Assembly (NCBI GenBank): GCA_036504235.1
Contig: DASXVN010000006.1
Span: 1-64,000, forward strand
Direction: 5' to 3'
DNA length: 64,000 nt
Source of the DNA: Zipacnadum sp036504235
GTDB taxonomy: Bacteria; Armatimonadota; Zipacnadia; Zipacnadales; Zipacnadaceae
The stretch's first letter is position 1; every line of letters starts with the position of its first letter. Below the pieces are notes generated by a model, which was not told the origin of the DNA, searched no databases, and saw only the letters and a list, made by a program, of their open reading frames with translations. This document shows, one piece after another, positions 7,145 to 15,179 of this stretch. A program made the translations under genes and the position numbers.

Positions 7145-7849
7145 CTAGAACGAGCCGAAGCCGGCGTACCAGATACCGTAGGTGAGGTCCACCGGGGCCT
7201 GGTAGGGCCACCAGTGTAGATGCGGGCCGACTACGCCCTTGGCGGCCAGGAGCAGGAAGAGCAGCAGCACCCAGCCGGCCAGTTCGCTGGCGTTGCTGTT
7301 GCGGGCCATGTCCCAGGAGAACTCGGCGGGGCAGGCGGGGCGCGCGGCGCGGCAGCGGGGCAGCAGGCGCGGGACCCTGCGGCAGTACTGGACGTAGTCC
7401 TCGCCGAACAGGCCGCTCAGGACGTTCTCCTCGGAGCGGACCGTGAAGACGTAGACCCAGATCGCGGCGAGCAGGGCGACTACCGAGAGGTAGAAGTTGT
7501 TGGCCGCCACGCAGGTCCCGGCCAGGATGAACAGGCTGCCCAGGTACAGCGGGTTGCGCGTGTACTGGTAGGGCCCGGACTGGCACAGGGCCGCGTCCTT
7601 GGTGAGGTAGCCCAGGGCCCAGGTGCGGATAATGATGCCGATCATGACTAGCGGCAGCCCGGCCAGGACGTAGGGCCACAGCGGCTTGGCCACCGCCAGG
7701 GCCAGCAGGTAGCCGACAGCGTGCAGCTTGGTGCGGTGGCGGGCCCAGAAGCCGCGCCGGGGCGGAATGTTTTCGCAACTCGGTAGGGAAGTAGACACCA
7801 GGCTAAGACCTCGCCGATAACCGCTAGATAGGGGCGCGTTGGCGCTCAT
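7145..7849 (-). CDS. Isoprenylcysteine carboxyl methyltransferase-like membrane methyltransferase
   Basis: This 234-residue integral membrane protein belongs to the ICMT/PEMT-like group, which methylates lipid or isoprenoid substrates using S-adenosylmethionine. Hydrophobic segments near residues 45-85 and 110-140 are followed by the family signature GPYQYTRNPLYLGS and the C-terminal RSEENVLSGLFGEDYVQY. A further hydrophobic segment lies near residues 190-205. The ATG at 7849 was chosen because upstream reading in this frame runs through repeat DNA and antisense to the next gene; the ribosome-binding site is weak. The bacterial substrate is unknown. It is flanked on both sides by palindromic repeats or a divergent gene, so it is probably monocistronic. 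Confidence 0.75.
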   Translation of the reverse strand: MSANAPLSSGYRRGLSLVSTSLPSCENIPPRRGFWARHRTKLHAVGYLLALAVAKPLWPYVLAGLPLVMIGIIIRTWALGYLTKDAALCQSGPYQYTRNPLYLGSLFILAGTCVAANNFYLSVVALLAAIWVYVFTVRSEENVLSGLFGEDYVQYCRRVPRLLPRCRAARPACPAEFSWDMARNSNASELAGWVLLLFLLLAAKGVVGPHLHWWPYQAPVDLTYGIWYAGFGSF

Positions 7850-7963
7850 TGTACCGTTTATGCGCGGCCGCGACAAGCTACGGCCGCTTCGCGCCTTCCG
7901 GCGCTCGCCGCTTTGTACCGACAATCTGCGCCCTGACGGGCGCCCGAATGGAGAGGACGCCCC

Positions 7964-9040
7964 ATGCATAAAGTAACTTTCATCCCCGGAGACGGCACCG
8001 GACCCGAAGTGGCCTGGGCCATGCGCCGCTGCGTGGACGCCACCGGCGTGGCGATTGAGTGGGAGCTGCAGGACGCCGGCGTGGACATCATGGAGACGAA
8101 GGGCACGCCGCTGCCGCCCGAGGTCCTCGAGTCCATTCGCCGCAACAAGGTCGCCATCAAGGGGCCCATCACCACCCCGGTGGGCAAGGGCTTTCGCAGC
8201 GTCAACGTCCAACTCCGCAAGGAACTCGACCTGTACTCGTGCCTGCGCCCCTGCAAGTATTACCCGGGCGTGCGCACCCGCTACCAGGACGTGGATATCG
8301 TCATCGTCCGCGAGAACACCGAGGACCTCTACGCGGGGATCGAGTTTGAGGCAGGGACGCCGGAGTGCGCCGAGGTGACCGCGTGCATCGAGCGGCTGGC
8401 GGAGAAAGAGATTCGGCCCGGCTCGGCGATCAGCATCAAGCCGATCTCCGAGTTTGGCTCGGAGCGCATCGTGCGGTTTGCCTTTGAGTACGCCGTGGCG
8501 CACAACCGGCGCAAGGTCACCGCGGTGCACAAGGCCAACATCATGAAGTTCACCGACGGCCTGTACCTGGCGGTCGCGCGTCGCGTGGCCGAGGAGTACC
8601 CGCAGATCGAGTTTGAGGACCGCATCGTGGACAACATGTGCATGCAGCTCGTGCAGAAGCCCGAACTGTACGACGTGCTGGTGCTGCCCAACCTGTACGG
8701 GGATATTCTCAGCGACTTGGCCTGCGGCCTGGTCGGCGGGCTGGGCGTCGCGCCGGGGGCCAACCTGGGCGAGGGCCTGGCGGTGTTCGAGCCGACCCAC
8801 GGCTCCGCGCCCAAGTACAAGGGGAAGAACGTGGTCAACCCGACCGCCACGATTCTCTCGGCGGTGCTGATGCTCGAGCACCTGGGGGAGAGCGCGGCGG
8901 CGCAGAAGCTGGAGCAGGCGGTGGCCGACGTCATCGCCGAGGGCCAGGACGTCACCTACGACATGAAGCCCAACCGCGACGACCCGACGGCCGTAGGCAC
9001 CAGCGAAATGGCCGACGCGATCATCCGGGCGATGGGGTAG
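7964..9040 (+). CDS. NAD-dependent isocitrate dehydrogenase (IDH/IMDH family)
   Basis: This 358-residue cytoplasmic decarboxylating dehydrogenase probably oxidises isocitrate to 2-oxoglutarate in the TCA cycle. It shows FIPGDGTGPEV at the N-terminus, KGPITTPVGKGFRSVNVQLRK (substrate-loop Ser and Arg), the family stretch VIVRENTEDLYAG, the catalytic lysine region TAVHKANIMK, and NLYGDILSDLACGLVGG. The short bacterial/eukaryotic-type NAD enzymes look like this; 3-isopropylmalate or homoisocitrate dehydrogenase are alternatives, but ENTEDLYAG and the RSVNV loop favour isocitrate. The ribosome-binding site GGAGAGGA lies just upstream. Malate dehydrogenase lies 1 kb downstream on the same strand, consistent with TCA-cycle clustering. 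Confidence 0.88.
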   Translation: MHKVTFIPGDGTGPEVAWAMRRCVDATGVAIEWELQDAGVDIMETKGTPLPPEVLESIRRNKVAIKGPITTPVGKGFRSVNVQLRKELDLYSCLRPCKYYPGVRTRYQDVDIVIVRENTEDLYAGIEFEAGTPECAEVTACIERLAEKEIRPGSAISIKPISEFGSERIVRFAFEYAVAHNRRKVTAVHKANIMKFTDGLYLAVARRVAEEYPQIEFEDRIVDNMCMQLVQKPELYDVLVLPNLYGDILSDLACGLVGGLGVAPGANLGEGLAVFEPTHGSAPKYKGKNVVNPTATILSAVLMLEHLGESAAAQKLEQAVADVIAEGQDVTYDMKPNRDDPTAVGTSEMADAIIRAMG

Positions 9041-9063
9041 AGGCGGGGCGGGTTCTTCAGTGG

Positions 9064-9212
9064 CACCGGCGTCTCGCCGGTGCGCCGTGTCCGCGGTCGC
9101 GGTCGTTGCCCTTCTGGTGGGCCGTGGCTTGTATCCCGCCAGCCCTCTTGCTGTCGGCATGCGCTGGAGGAGCGCCTCGTGCAGCTTAGCCCGCACCGGC
9201 GAGACGCCGGTG
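9064..9212. repeat. Pair of type A palindromes flanking a short spacer
   Basis: CACCGGCG-TCT-CGCCGGTG (9064-9082) and CACCGGCG-AGA-CGCCGGTG (9194-9212) are in opposite orientation, one just after the isocitrate dehydrogenase gene and one just before the end of the metalloprotease gene. The 110 bases between them show no gene. The arrangement resembles a BIME, and the paired hairpins could also help terminate the two convergent genes. Confidence 0.7.
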
Positions 9213-9236
9213 CCACTGACGGAAATGGCAACTGCC

Positions 9237-10022
9237 CTAGCCCGCGCCGCGGGCCACGCGGAGCAGCGAGACCGGGGCGAAGCTGAGGATGACTACTACG
9301 CCGGTGGTCAGCAGGCCGAAGCTGAACAGGTGGCTGAGCCAGTCGAGGGCCAGGGTCACGTCGCGCACGGTGATCACGCGCAGGGGGGCGTCGGGCGCTA
9401 GTTGGTAGACGCCCAGCAGGATCGCCGCGGTTAGCGCGCCTACCGCCAGCAGCGCGGGGATGCCCAGCGCCACGTCGGTGCTGCTGGGGGCCAGCTCCGC
9501 GCCGATGGTGAAGGCCAGGTACAGGAACAGCCACGTGTGCCAGGAGCGGTAATCGAGCGCGGCCAGGCTGTGGTAGAAGCTGTCCAGCACCGAGCGGCCG
9601 GGGGCGTCCAGGGAGAGCTTGGCGCCCAGCGGGATCTGCAGCCACTGGGCGGCTCCCGACAGGACCAGCGCGCCCAGCACCAGCGGGGCTACGGCGGCCA
9701 GACCGGTGGCGAGCCAGGGGACGGCGAGCGGCGACCACGGCGCGCCCGGCTGGCAGGCCCCGGCGCCCGCGCGGTCGGCGACGCAGGGGATCAGCCGCCG
9801 GACCCGGTAGCCGCAGACCAGGAAGCCGACCGCGTGGCTGAGTTCATGCACGAGGTTGCCCGGCAGCCGCACGACCTGGACCACCCAGCCGCCGCGCCGG
9901 CGCGGGTGGCGGCTGGCGAAAGCCTGCAGCACCCAGACGAATAGCCCGCGTGACATGATGAACAGCAGCACGCCCTGGAGGGCGACCACGAGCAGGTTGA
10001 GGAGCATCTCCCGGGGGAACAT
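9237..10022 (-). CDS. M50-like membrane metalloprotease homologue
   Basis: This 261-residue polytopic membrane protein carries LVHELSHAVGF with HExxH at residues 59-63, the zinc motif of site-2-type (M50) peptidases, placed after an N-terminal hydrophobic segment (about 8-33). At least four more hydrophobic segments follow (about 100-120, 155-180, 185-205, 225-255). A canonical downstream NPDG-type third ligand is not evident, so proteolysis is not certain. The start is ATG at 10022; a TATAAT on the minus strand at 10036-10031 would place transcription initiation almost at the ATG. It is divergent from malate dehydrogenase. Confidence 0.65.
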   Translation of the reverse strand: MFPREMLLNLLVVALQGVLLFIMSRGLFVWVLQAFASRHPRRRGGWVVQVVRLPGNLVHELSHAVGFLVCGYRVRRLIPCVADRAGAGACQPGAPWSPLAVPWLATGLAAVAPLVLGALVLSGAAQWLQIPLGAKLSLDAPGRSVLDSFYHSLAALDYRSWHTWLFLYLAFTIGAELAPSSTDVALGIPALLAVGALTAAILLGVYQLAPDAPLRVITVRDVTLALDWLSHLFSFGLLTTGVVVILSFAPVSLLRVARGAG

Positions 10023-10030
10023 GTGCCCCG

Positions 10031-10036
10031 ATTATA
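10031..10036 (-). promoter_or_regulatory. TATAAT -10 element immediately upstream of the M50-like gene
   Basis: ATTATA on the plus strand reads TATAAT on the minus strand. Its position only eight bases before the assigned ATG at 10022 suggests a leaderless or nearly leaderless transcript. No good -35 is seen at 16-18 bases. Confidence 0.4.
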
Positions 10037-10094
10037 GCAGATTTGTGCAACCTTGGCCGGAAAAAGCGGCCATACCTGACAAGGAGTAACCAAG

Positions 10095-11027
10095 ATGAAA
10101 GTCACCGTAGTCGGAGCGGGCAACGTCGGCGCCACCTGCGCCCAGCGCTTGGTGGAGGGCGATTTGGCCGATGTGTACCTGGTGGATGTAGTGGAGGGGC
10201 TGGCCCGCGGCAAGGCCCTGGACCTGGCGCAGGCCGCGCCGCTGCTGGGCCACAGCCGCGTCATCGAGGGCGGCGAGAGCTACGAGGGGGCGGCCGGGTC
10301 CGACGTGGTGGTGGTCACCGCCGGGATCGCCCGCAAGCCGGGGATGTCCCGCGACGACCTGCTGACCATCAACGGCAAGATCGTCACCGAGGTCAGCGAG
10401 AACCTCAAGCGCGTCTGCCCGGCGGCCATTGTCATCATGGTCGCCAACCCGCTGGACGTGACCACGCACCTGGCCGCGCAGGTCTTCGGCGCGCCACGCG
10501 AGCGGATCATGGGCATGGCCGGCGCGCTCGACACCGCGCGCTACCAGACCTTCATCGCCTGGGCCGTCGGTTGCGCCCCGTACGAGGTGCAGGCGATGGT
10601 CCTGGGCGGGCACGGCGACAGCATGGTCCCGCTTCCGCGCCTGACCGCCGTCAACGGCACCCCGCTGGATGAGATCCTGGACGCGGAGACCATCGCCGCC
10701 ATCGTCGAGCGCACCGCGAACGGCGGCGCCGAGATCGTCTCGCATCTCAAGACGGGCAGTGCCTTCTACGCGCCCTCCGCGGCGGTGGTGGATATGGTCA
10801 AGGCCATCGCCCGCGACGAGCACCGGATTGTCCCCTGCGCCGTGCAACTGCAGGGCGAGTATGGGCTGGAGGGTCTGTTTCTCGGCGTGCCCGCGCGGCT
10901 GGGGGCGGCGGGTGTGGAGGAGGTCGTGGAGATCTACCTCAACGAGGAGGAGCTGGCCGCGCTGCACGCCTCCGCTCAGCACGTCCGGGATACGGTGGCC
11001 GCCTGGGAGAATCTGCCGAAGGGCTAG
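10095..11027 (+). CDS. mdh: Malate dehydrogenase (LDH-like type)
   Basis: This 310-residue NAD-dependent enzyme interconverts malate and oxaloacetate in the cytoplasm. It has a Rossmann start MKVTVVGAGNVGATCA, the substrate-loop arginines in ARKPGMSRDDLL, ANPLDV, MGMAGALDTARY, and the catalytic His173 in GGHGDSMVP. The arginine-rich mobile loop (ARKPGMSR) is the malate rather than the lactate type. The length is typical. AAGGAG lies six bases before the ATG. A strong bidirectional terminator follows at 11179. Confidence 0.93.
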   Translation: MKVTVVGAGNVGATCAQRLVEGDLADVYLVDVVEGLARGKALDLAQAAPLLGHSRVIEGGESYEGAAGSDVVVVTAGIARKPGMSRDDLLTINGKIVTEVSENLKRVCPAAIVIMVANPLDVTTHLAAQVFGAPRERIMGMAGALDTARYQTFIAWAVGCAPYEVQAMVLGGHGDSMVPLPRLTAVNGTPLDEILDAETIAAIVERTANGGAEIVSHLKTGSAFYAPSAAVVDMVKAIARDEHRIVPCAVQLQGEYGLEGLFLGVPARLGAAGVEEVVEIYLNEEELAALHASAQHVRDTVAAWENLPKG

Positions 11028-11178
11028 CCAGGGAAGGAGCAACGGCATGCCGATCATCAAGTACGAAGGTCACGCCTGCCGAGTGGCGCATGACCGCGGA
11101 GAATCTTCCCGAGCCGGGGACCGTCGTGGTGCTCACTCCGGCGAACTGAGGGCCGGCGAGTCCCGGACTATCAATGCA

Positions 11179-11214
11179 AAAGGGCGGGGTCTGGTGACCC
11201 CGCCCTTTCTTGTT
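11179..11214. terminator. Strong bidirectional terminator between mdh and the convergent secreted-protein gene
   Basis: AAAGGGCGGGGTC (11179-11191), loop TGGT, GACCCCGCCCTTT (11196-11208): a perfect 13-bp stem with A and T tracts on both sides, suitable for both convergent transcripts. Confidence 0.9.
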
Positions 11215-11237
11215 TCTGCGGTCAGCCGCTCCGCCCC

Positions 11238-13796
11238 CTACCCTCCGGGCGGCGCCTGCGGCAAGGTCGCCCACATCATTCCCAGGGCTCGTAGGCGGGC
11301 GATATTGCGCGCCGTGAGGTCGGCCGGGTTTCCCTGCAGCCGGTCCGCGGACAGGTCCAGGAAATGCTCGGTCAGGCCCTGCATTTCCTCGTCCGTCAAG
11401 CCTAGGAACTGACCGGCCTCGCGGTCGGCGGCGGAGAGGCCGTGAGCGCGCAGGTCAGCTTGCCGGGCCGCCAGCGCCTCCGCCGGGGTGGTGCGCAGGG
11501 CGCCCCAGGGGGTGAGGGCAGCCAGGGCCTCCATGCGGTCAGCCACGACCATCGCGGCGAGACCGCACTGGCGCTTCTGCTCGATTAGGGCCAGCGCCTG
11601 CCGGCGGATGCCCGCTTTGTCGCTCGCGGCATAGGCGCCGCCCAAGCGGTCGCGAGTGATCTGGGCGGCCCGCAGCTTGCTCCACCAGTCGAGCAGGGCG
11701 ACCATCTGGGCGTCGTAGGCCAGCCGGCGCGGCTCGCTGAAGCCGGTTTCGGGCGACAGCGGCTGCCAGGCGAAGGCCTGCGGGGTAGAGACCTGGTCGA
11801 AGTCGGAGCGCGGCGGGTCGCCGCCCAGGGATCGGTTTACCTGCCCGGCGGTGGGGAAGAGCACGTCAAGAATCTTCTGCAGGGTAGAGCGGCTGTCGTT
11901 CCCGGCCTGGTCGCCGTCCGAGGAGCTGCTGCTGGAAGTGGCGGCCGAATCGTCAGAGGCGTTGCTGCCCTGATCGTTCGTGCTGTGGTTGGAGGAGCTG
12001 GACTGCGAGCCCTCGGAGGAGCCGTTGCGATGGGGGTGGTTGCGGTCCGCATCGGGGTTGTCGTCTTCGCTGTCGGCACTCGTCCAGGGCTTGGAGGTGG
12101 CCGGGTTGAGCGGCGTCATGGGACTGACGCCGGAGTCGGCGCCCGAGGCGGTGCTGCTGTCATTGCCGGCATCGCGGCCGGAGGTGGCCAGGCGCTGGCG
12201 TCCCGTCTCGCTGGGGGAGGCGACGTCGTCGGGGTCCGGCACCAGGGGGGCGAGCGGGTCGTCCGGCACGAGCGGCGCGAGCGGGTCCTCGCCATACATG
12301 GCTCTGGTCATGGTCGCTACTGCTGCCGGCAGGCTGGAGACGAAGGCAAGTCGCCCGGTTCGGTGGGGAGCGAAGCTGACCTGCCCGGGCGGCGGGGTCA
12401 GCGTAACTCGGCCGTGACCGTACTGGAGGAGCAGCGCCTGCCAACCCTCATACGCGGGATTGGCGAACAGCAGATCGGTGCTGGGGTCCTGCTCGCGGGC
12501 CGCGGAGAGCACCTCCCACAGCGCCTGCGCGAAGTTGCCCAGGTCCACCAAGCGGGCCAGGGTCTGGGCGCGAACGGCGGCGGAGGGCGGCCGCGACATG
12601 CTTTTGTCGGCGCGGGTGAGGAGGCTCTCCACCTCGCGGCGGTGCGCGACGCTCCAGGTGTAGCGGTCGGTCAGACCGGGGGTGGCGGCCCCGGCGGAGG
12701 GGCGGCCCTTGCCGGAGGGCAAGCCGGTCAGGACATAGCCGGTGTTCTGGAAATCCTGGCCAAGGGTCCGTCCGGGATGCAGAGCATTGTTGGCGGTGAA
12801 ATGCAGAGCGCGTAAGGCACTGACCTTGACCCCAGCGTCTCCGGAGAGCGCCGCGGGAAGGTCGTCGGCATACTCCGCGGTGATCTGGTCCCCGCGCTGA
12901 TTGGTGACGGAGAGGAGGCGTCCCCGGGCGTCGTACTCCACGGACACCCCGGCGGGGAGCGAGTACTGGATCGTGGTCTCGTGGTACGTCTCGGGGGCGA
13001 AGGCGACGAAATAGCGGTTGGGCGCGTACGACCAGCGGAAGGCGGGGACGGTGCGGTTATCCCGGGAGGGCGGCGGGTCACCGTTCAGCACGGCCACGCC
13101 CTCAATCTGCGTATAGTCGCTGACCTTGTTCGCGAACATGTTGCGCAGGTTGGCCTCCAGCTCCAGGGCCTGCTGTACCGGTCCGGGCAGGCCTACGAAG
13201 GACTGATGGACGAGGTTGTCGGGAATCAGCGCCGCGGGTTGGAGACTGCGAATCTCGCTGCTGCTGAGCAGAGTCTTGGCGGTCTGCTGCAGCACCGGAG
13301 AGCACTGGTCGAGCGGAGTGCGCGCCAGCAGAGCCCAGATCAGCAACTGGACGTTGCGCTGCGGAATCTCGGCATGGGCACACGAGTTGCGCAGAATACC
13401 GGTGAGGACGGTCGCGCCGGGGCCTTGCAGCGGGGCGAAGAGGTATCCGGCGCCGTGGGACCCGGGCGCGTAGGTTCCGGCGTGCAGGCAATAGGTCTGG
13501 CTGTAGAAGTCATACGCGCCCGGCAGCACCAGGCGCTCGCCGGTGGGGCTGGCGGGCATCTCGTCCAGCGGGGTGAGGACGCGCGGATCGTAGTGATCCA
13601 GGAAGGGGACCTCGGTCACGGCGTCGGCGATGCCAGTGGTGATCCAGGGTCCCTGCTTGCGGAGCAGTTCGAGGCCCGGGACCGGGAGGTTGATCGTGGG
13701 GACCGGCGGTTTGGGTAGCGAGACCGGGAGGTCGAAGGCGGAGCAGAAGCTGACTGGAAGCAGCAGCATGGTGAGCAGGCACAGCATACGGCGCAT
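11238..13796 (-). CDS. Large secreted protein of unknown function with Ser/Asp/Asn-rich linker
   Basis: This 852-residue protein starts at ATG 13796, preceded by GAGGTGA at good spacing. It begins with a signal peptide (MRRMLCLLTMLLLPVSFCSA), so export is likely; reading further upstream would bury the signal. I recognise no complete domain. Visible features are a single YD/RHS-like stretch (VEYDARGRLLSVTNQRGD, about residue 280), a duplicated DPLAPLVPD motif (about 503-520), and a long low-complexity Ser/Asp/Asn/Gly linker (about 520-640). A helical, Ala-rich C-terminal region of about 200 residues follows. It is isolated, between a terminator and the divergent riboswitch promoter. Confidence 0.75.
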   Translation of the reverse strand: MRRMLCLLTMLLLPVSFCSAFDLPVSLPKPPVPTINLPVPGLELLRKQGPWITTGIADAVTEVPFLDHYDPRVLTPLDEMPASPTGERLVLPGAYDFYSQTYCLHAGTYAPGSHGAGYLFAPLQGPGATVLTGILRNSCAHAEIPQRNVQLLIWALLARTPLDQCSPVLQQTAKTLLSSSEIRSLQPAALIPDNLVHQSFVGLPGPVQQALELEANLRNMFANKVSDYTQIEGVAVLNGDPPPSRDNRTVPAFRWSYAPNRYFVAFAPETYHETTIQYSLPAGVSVEYDARGRLLSVTNQRGDQITAEYADDLPAALSGDAGVKVSALRALHFTANNALHPGRTLGQDFQNTGYVLTGLPSGKGRPSAGAATPGLTDRYTWSVAHRREVESLLTRADKSMSRPPSAAVRAQTLARLVDLGNFAQALWEVLSAAREQDPSTDLLFANPAYEGWQALLLQYGHGRVTLTPPPGQVSFAPHRTGRLAFVSSLPAAVATMTRAMYGEDPLAPLVPDDPLAPLVPDPDDVASPSETGRQRLATSGRDAGNDSSTASGADSGVSPMTPLNPATSKPWTSADSEDDNPDADRNHPHRNGSSEGSQSSSSNHSTNDQGSNASDDSAATSSSSSSDGDQAGNDSRSTLQKILDVLFPTAGQVNRSLGGDPPRSDFDQVSTPQAFAWQPLSPETGFSEPRRLAYDAQMVALLDWWSKLRAAQITRDRLGGAYAASDKAGIRRQALALIEQKRQCGLAAMVVADRMEALAALTPWGALRTTPAEALAARQADLRAHGLSAADREAGQFLGLTDEEMQGLTEHFLDLSADRLQGNPADLTARNIARLRALGMMWATLPQAPPGG

Positions 13797-14009
13797 GGGA
13801 GTCACCTCGTATGGTGAGACACATTGTCGAGCCCTGACTTCTACTTTCTCCGGCCCGCCCCGAGTCTCCTGCTCCGGGGGGCCAGAGAGCCGGGGGGCGC
13901 CGGGCCGTGCGTTGGCGAGGAGTGTAGGGAAGTACAAGGATAGGGGCGGAAACTTGCGCATGCTTACTCGTCCGGGGCGGGGCGGAAGGGAAACCTGCAA
14001 AATCATGTC

Positions 14010-14038
14010 TTGACAGGCCGGTCGCGCTTTGCTATAGT
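14010..14038 (+). promoter_or_regulatory. Promoter of the cobalamin riboswitch transcript
   Basis: A perfect TTGACA (14010-14015), 17-base spacer, and TATAGT (14033-14038). Initiation near 14045 would begin the transcript just upstream of the riboswitch aptamer. Confidence 0.85.
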
Positions 14039-14051
14039 CGCCGCACAACTG

Positions 14052-14216
14052 AACGGTTCGCTTGCGCAGGGCGCGGCCCCAGGCCGCCCTAGGAAGACGG
14101 TGCAAATCCGTCACTGCCCCGCAACTGTAAGCGGCGACGAAATCCGCACTAGGCCACTCGGGAACCCCGGGGAAGGCGCGGAGAGTAGGATGACCCGCAA
14201 GTCAGGAGACTGCTGC
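14052..14216 (+). promoter_or_regulatory. Cobalamin (adenosylcobalamin) riboswitch
   Basis: The aptamer carries the conserved blocks in the right order: GGTGCAAATCCGTCACTGCC, CCGCAACTGTAAGCGG, GAAATCCGCACTAGGCCACT, CGGGGAAGGCG, GATGACCCGCAAG, then the B12-box-like TCAGGAGAC. It lies behind a strong promoter and ahead of two intrinsic terminators. The downstream genes include a complete BtuF-BtuD-BtuC importer, the classic target. Binding of B12 would be expected to lower expression. Confidence 0.93.
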
Positions 14217-14254
14217 TGCAAGCTTGAAGTTCGTCAGCGAACTTCCACGATCAC

Positions 14255-14286
14255 ATCCTCTCGAGGGCGGAGGATAGGTCTTTTTT
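14255..14286 (+). terminator. Expression-platform terminator of the B12 riboswitch
   Basis: ATCCTC (14255-14260) pairs with GAGGAT (14270-14275), followed by AGGTC and a run of six T. A preceding hairpin GAAGTTCG-TCAG-CGAACTTC (14226-14245) could be the alternative or antiterminator-side structure. The assignment as regulatory terminator is inferred from position. Confidence 0.65.
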
Positions 14287-14303
14287 GTTTAGGCAAGAAT
14301 GAC

Positions 14304-14333
14304 CGCCGCTCCCTTCCTCGGAGCGGCGCTTTT
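14304..14333 (+). terminator. Second intrinsic terminator-like hairpin in the riboswitch leader
   Basis: CGCCGCTCC (14304-14312) pairs with GGAGCGGCG (14320-14328), followed by C and four T. It is a strong GC stem and could act as a second stop before the pseudopilin gene. Confidence 0.6.
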
Positions 14334-14422
14334 GGTTGGTGCAGGTGAGACTCCTGCCGCAAGCCAAGCCCGCCCCGGTGAGCGAACCGTCGGACCAACA
14401 TCCTTAGGGAGGCACCGACATC

Positions 14423-15151
14423 ATGACTCGCCGTCACGGATTCACACTCATCGAACTGCTGGTGGTCATCGCCATCATCGCGATCCTGGCCGCCATCCTC
14501 TTCCCAGTTTTCGCCCGCGCTCGCGCCAAGGCCCAGCAGACCACCTGTCTGTCCAACATGAAGCAGTTGGGCTTGGGCTTTCTTATGTATGCCTCGGACT
14601 ACGATGACAAGATGTGTCCCGCCTACTACTACACCGACAGCTATGCCGTCGAGCACGGTTGGGACTATACCCTCACCTACGACTCCAGCTTTGCGATCAC
14701 GGGCACATCCGGCGGGCTGATCGAGCCCTACACCAAGAACCAGCAGATCAACGAGTGCCCCCAGGCGAAGACCATCCCGGGCAACGGGCGGCCGCTGACC
14801 GGGTATGCGTACAACGCCTCCTACGTGGGTGCTTCGCCGGACGAGGCCGCGTGGAGTGGCGTCAGCGGTCCCGCGCAACTGAGCAGCATGGGCGCACCCA
14901 GCGAGACCGTGCTGCTGGCGGACAGCGCCTTCTGGTCGGGCGGGCTCTCGGGCAACAACTACCTGCGGGCGCCGGGCGCGTATGCCTACAACTGGGTCGG
15001 CGCCAGCGTGCATTTCCGGCATAACGGCGTGGCGAATGTCGCCTACTGCGACGGTCACGCCAAGGCGGCGACCAAGAAGTTCAACATCAGCGCCAGCGAC
15101 CCTAACCTGGGCGATCTGTCCGCGGACGGTTCGGCGTACGATCTCAACTAG
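14423..15151 (+). CDS. DUF1559-like type IV/type II pseudopilin protein (first gene after B12 riboswitch)
   Basis: This 242-residue secreted protein has a class III prepilin leader: MTRRHG^FTLIELLVVIAIIAILAAI, with cleavage expected after the Gly and a conserved Glu five residues later. LFPVFARARAKAQQTTCLSNMKQLGLG follows. The C-terminal HFRHNGVANVAYCDGHAK matches the signature of DUF1559-type proteins common in Planctomycetes and Armatimonadota. AGGGAGG lies 10 bases before the ATG. It sits between the cobalamin riboswitch and btuF, 28 bases upstream of the latter. That suggests co-regulation with B12 import, but a role in B12 uptake is only inferred from position. Confidence 0.85.
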   Translation: MTRRHGFTLIELLVVIAIIAILAAILFPVFARARAKAQQTTCLSNMKQLGLGFLMYASDYDDKMCPAYYYTDSYAVEHGWDYTLTYDSSFAITGTSGGLIEPYTKNQQINECPQAKTIPGNGRPLTGYAYNASYVGASPDEAAWSGVSGPAQLSSMGAPSETVLLADSAFWSGGLSGNNYLRAPGAYAYNWVGASVHFRHNGVANVAYCDGHAKAATKKFNISASDPNLGDLSADGSAYDLN

Positions 15152-15179
15152 GCGAGAGCCGCAGCGAGAGGAGGCCACG

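Noticed and set aside
7850..9196. N-terminal extension of the ICMT-like gene through the isocitrate dehydrogenase region
   Set aside because: The extension is antisense to a well-supported gene and has no conserved sequence; an internal ATG gives the normal family length.
11047..11146. Small reading frame after mdh behind a good GGAAGGAG site (MPIIKYEGHA...; a protein-like ...PEPGTVVVLTPAN end in the next frame)
   Set aside because: The two halves are in different frames and too short to identify. It could be a frameshifted remnant of a small gene, but I cannot support a gene call.
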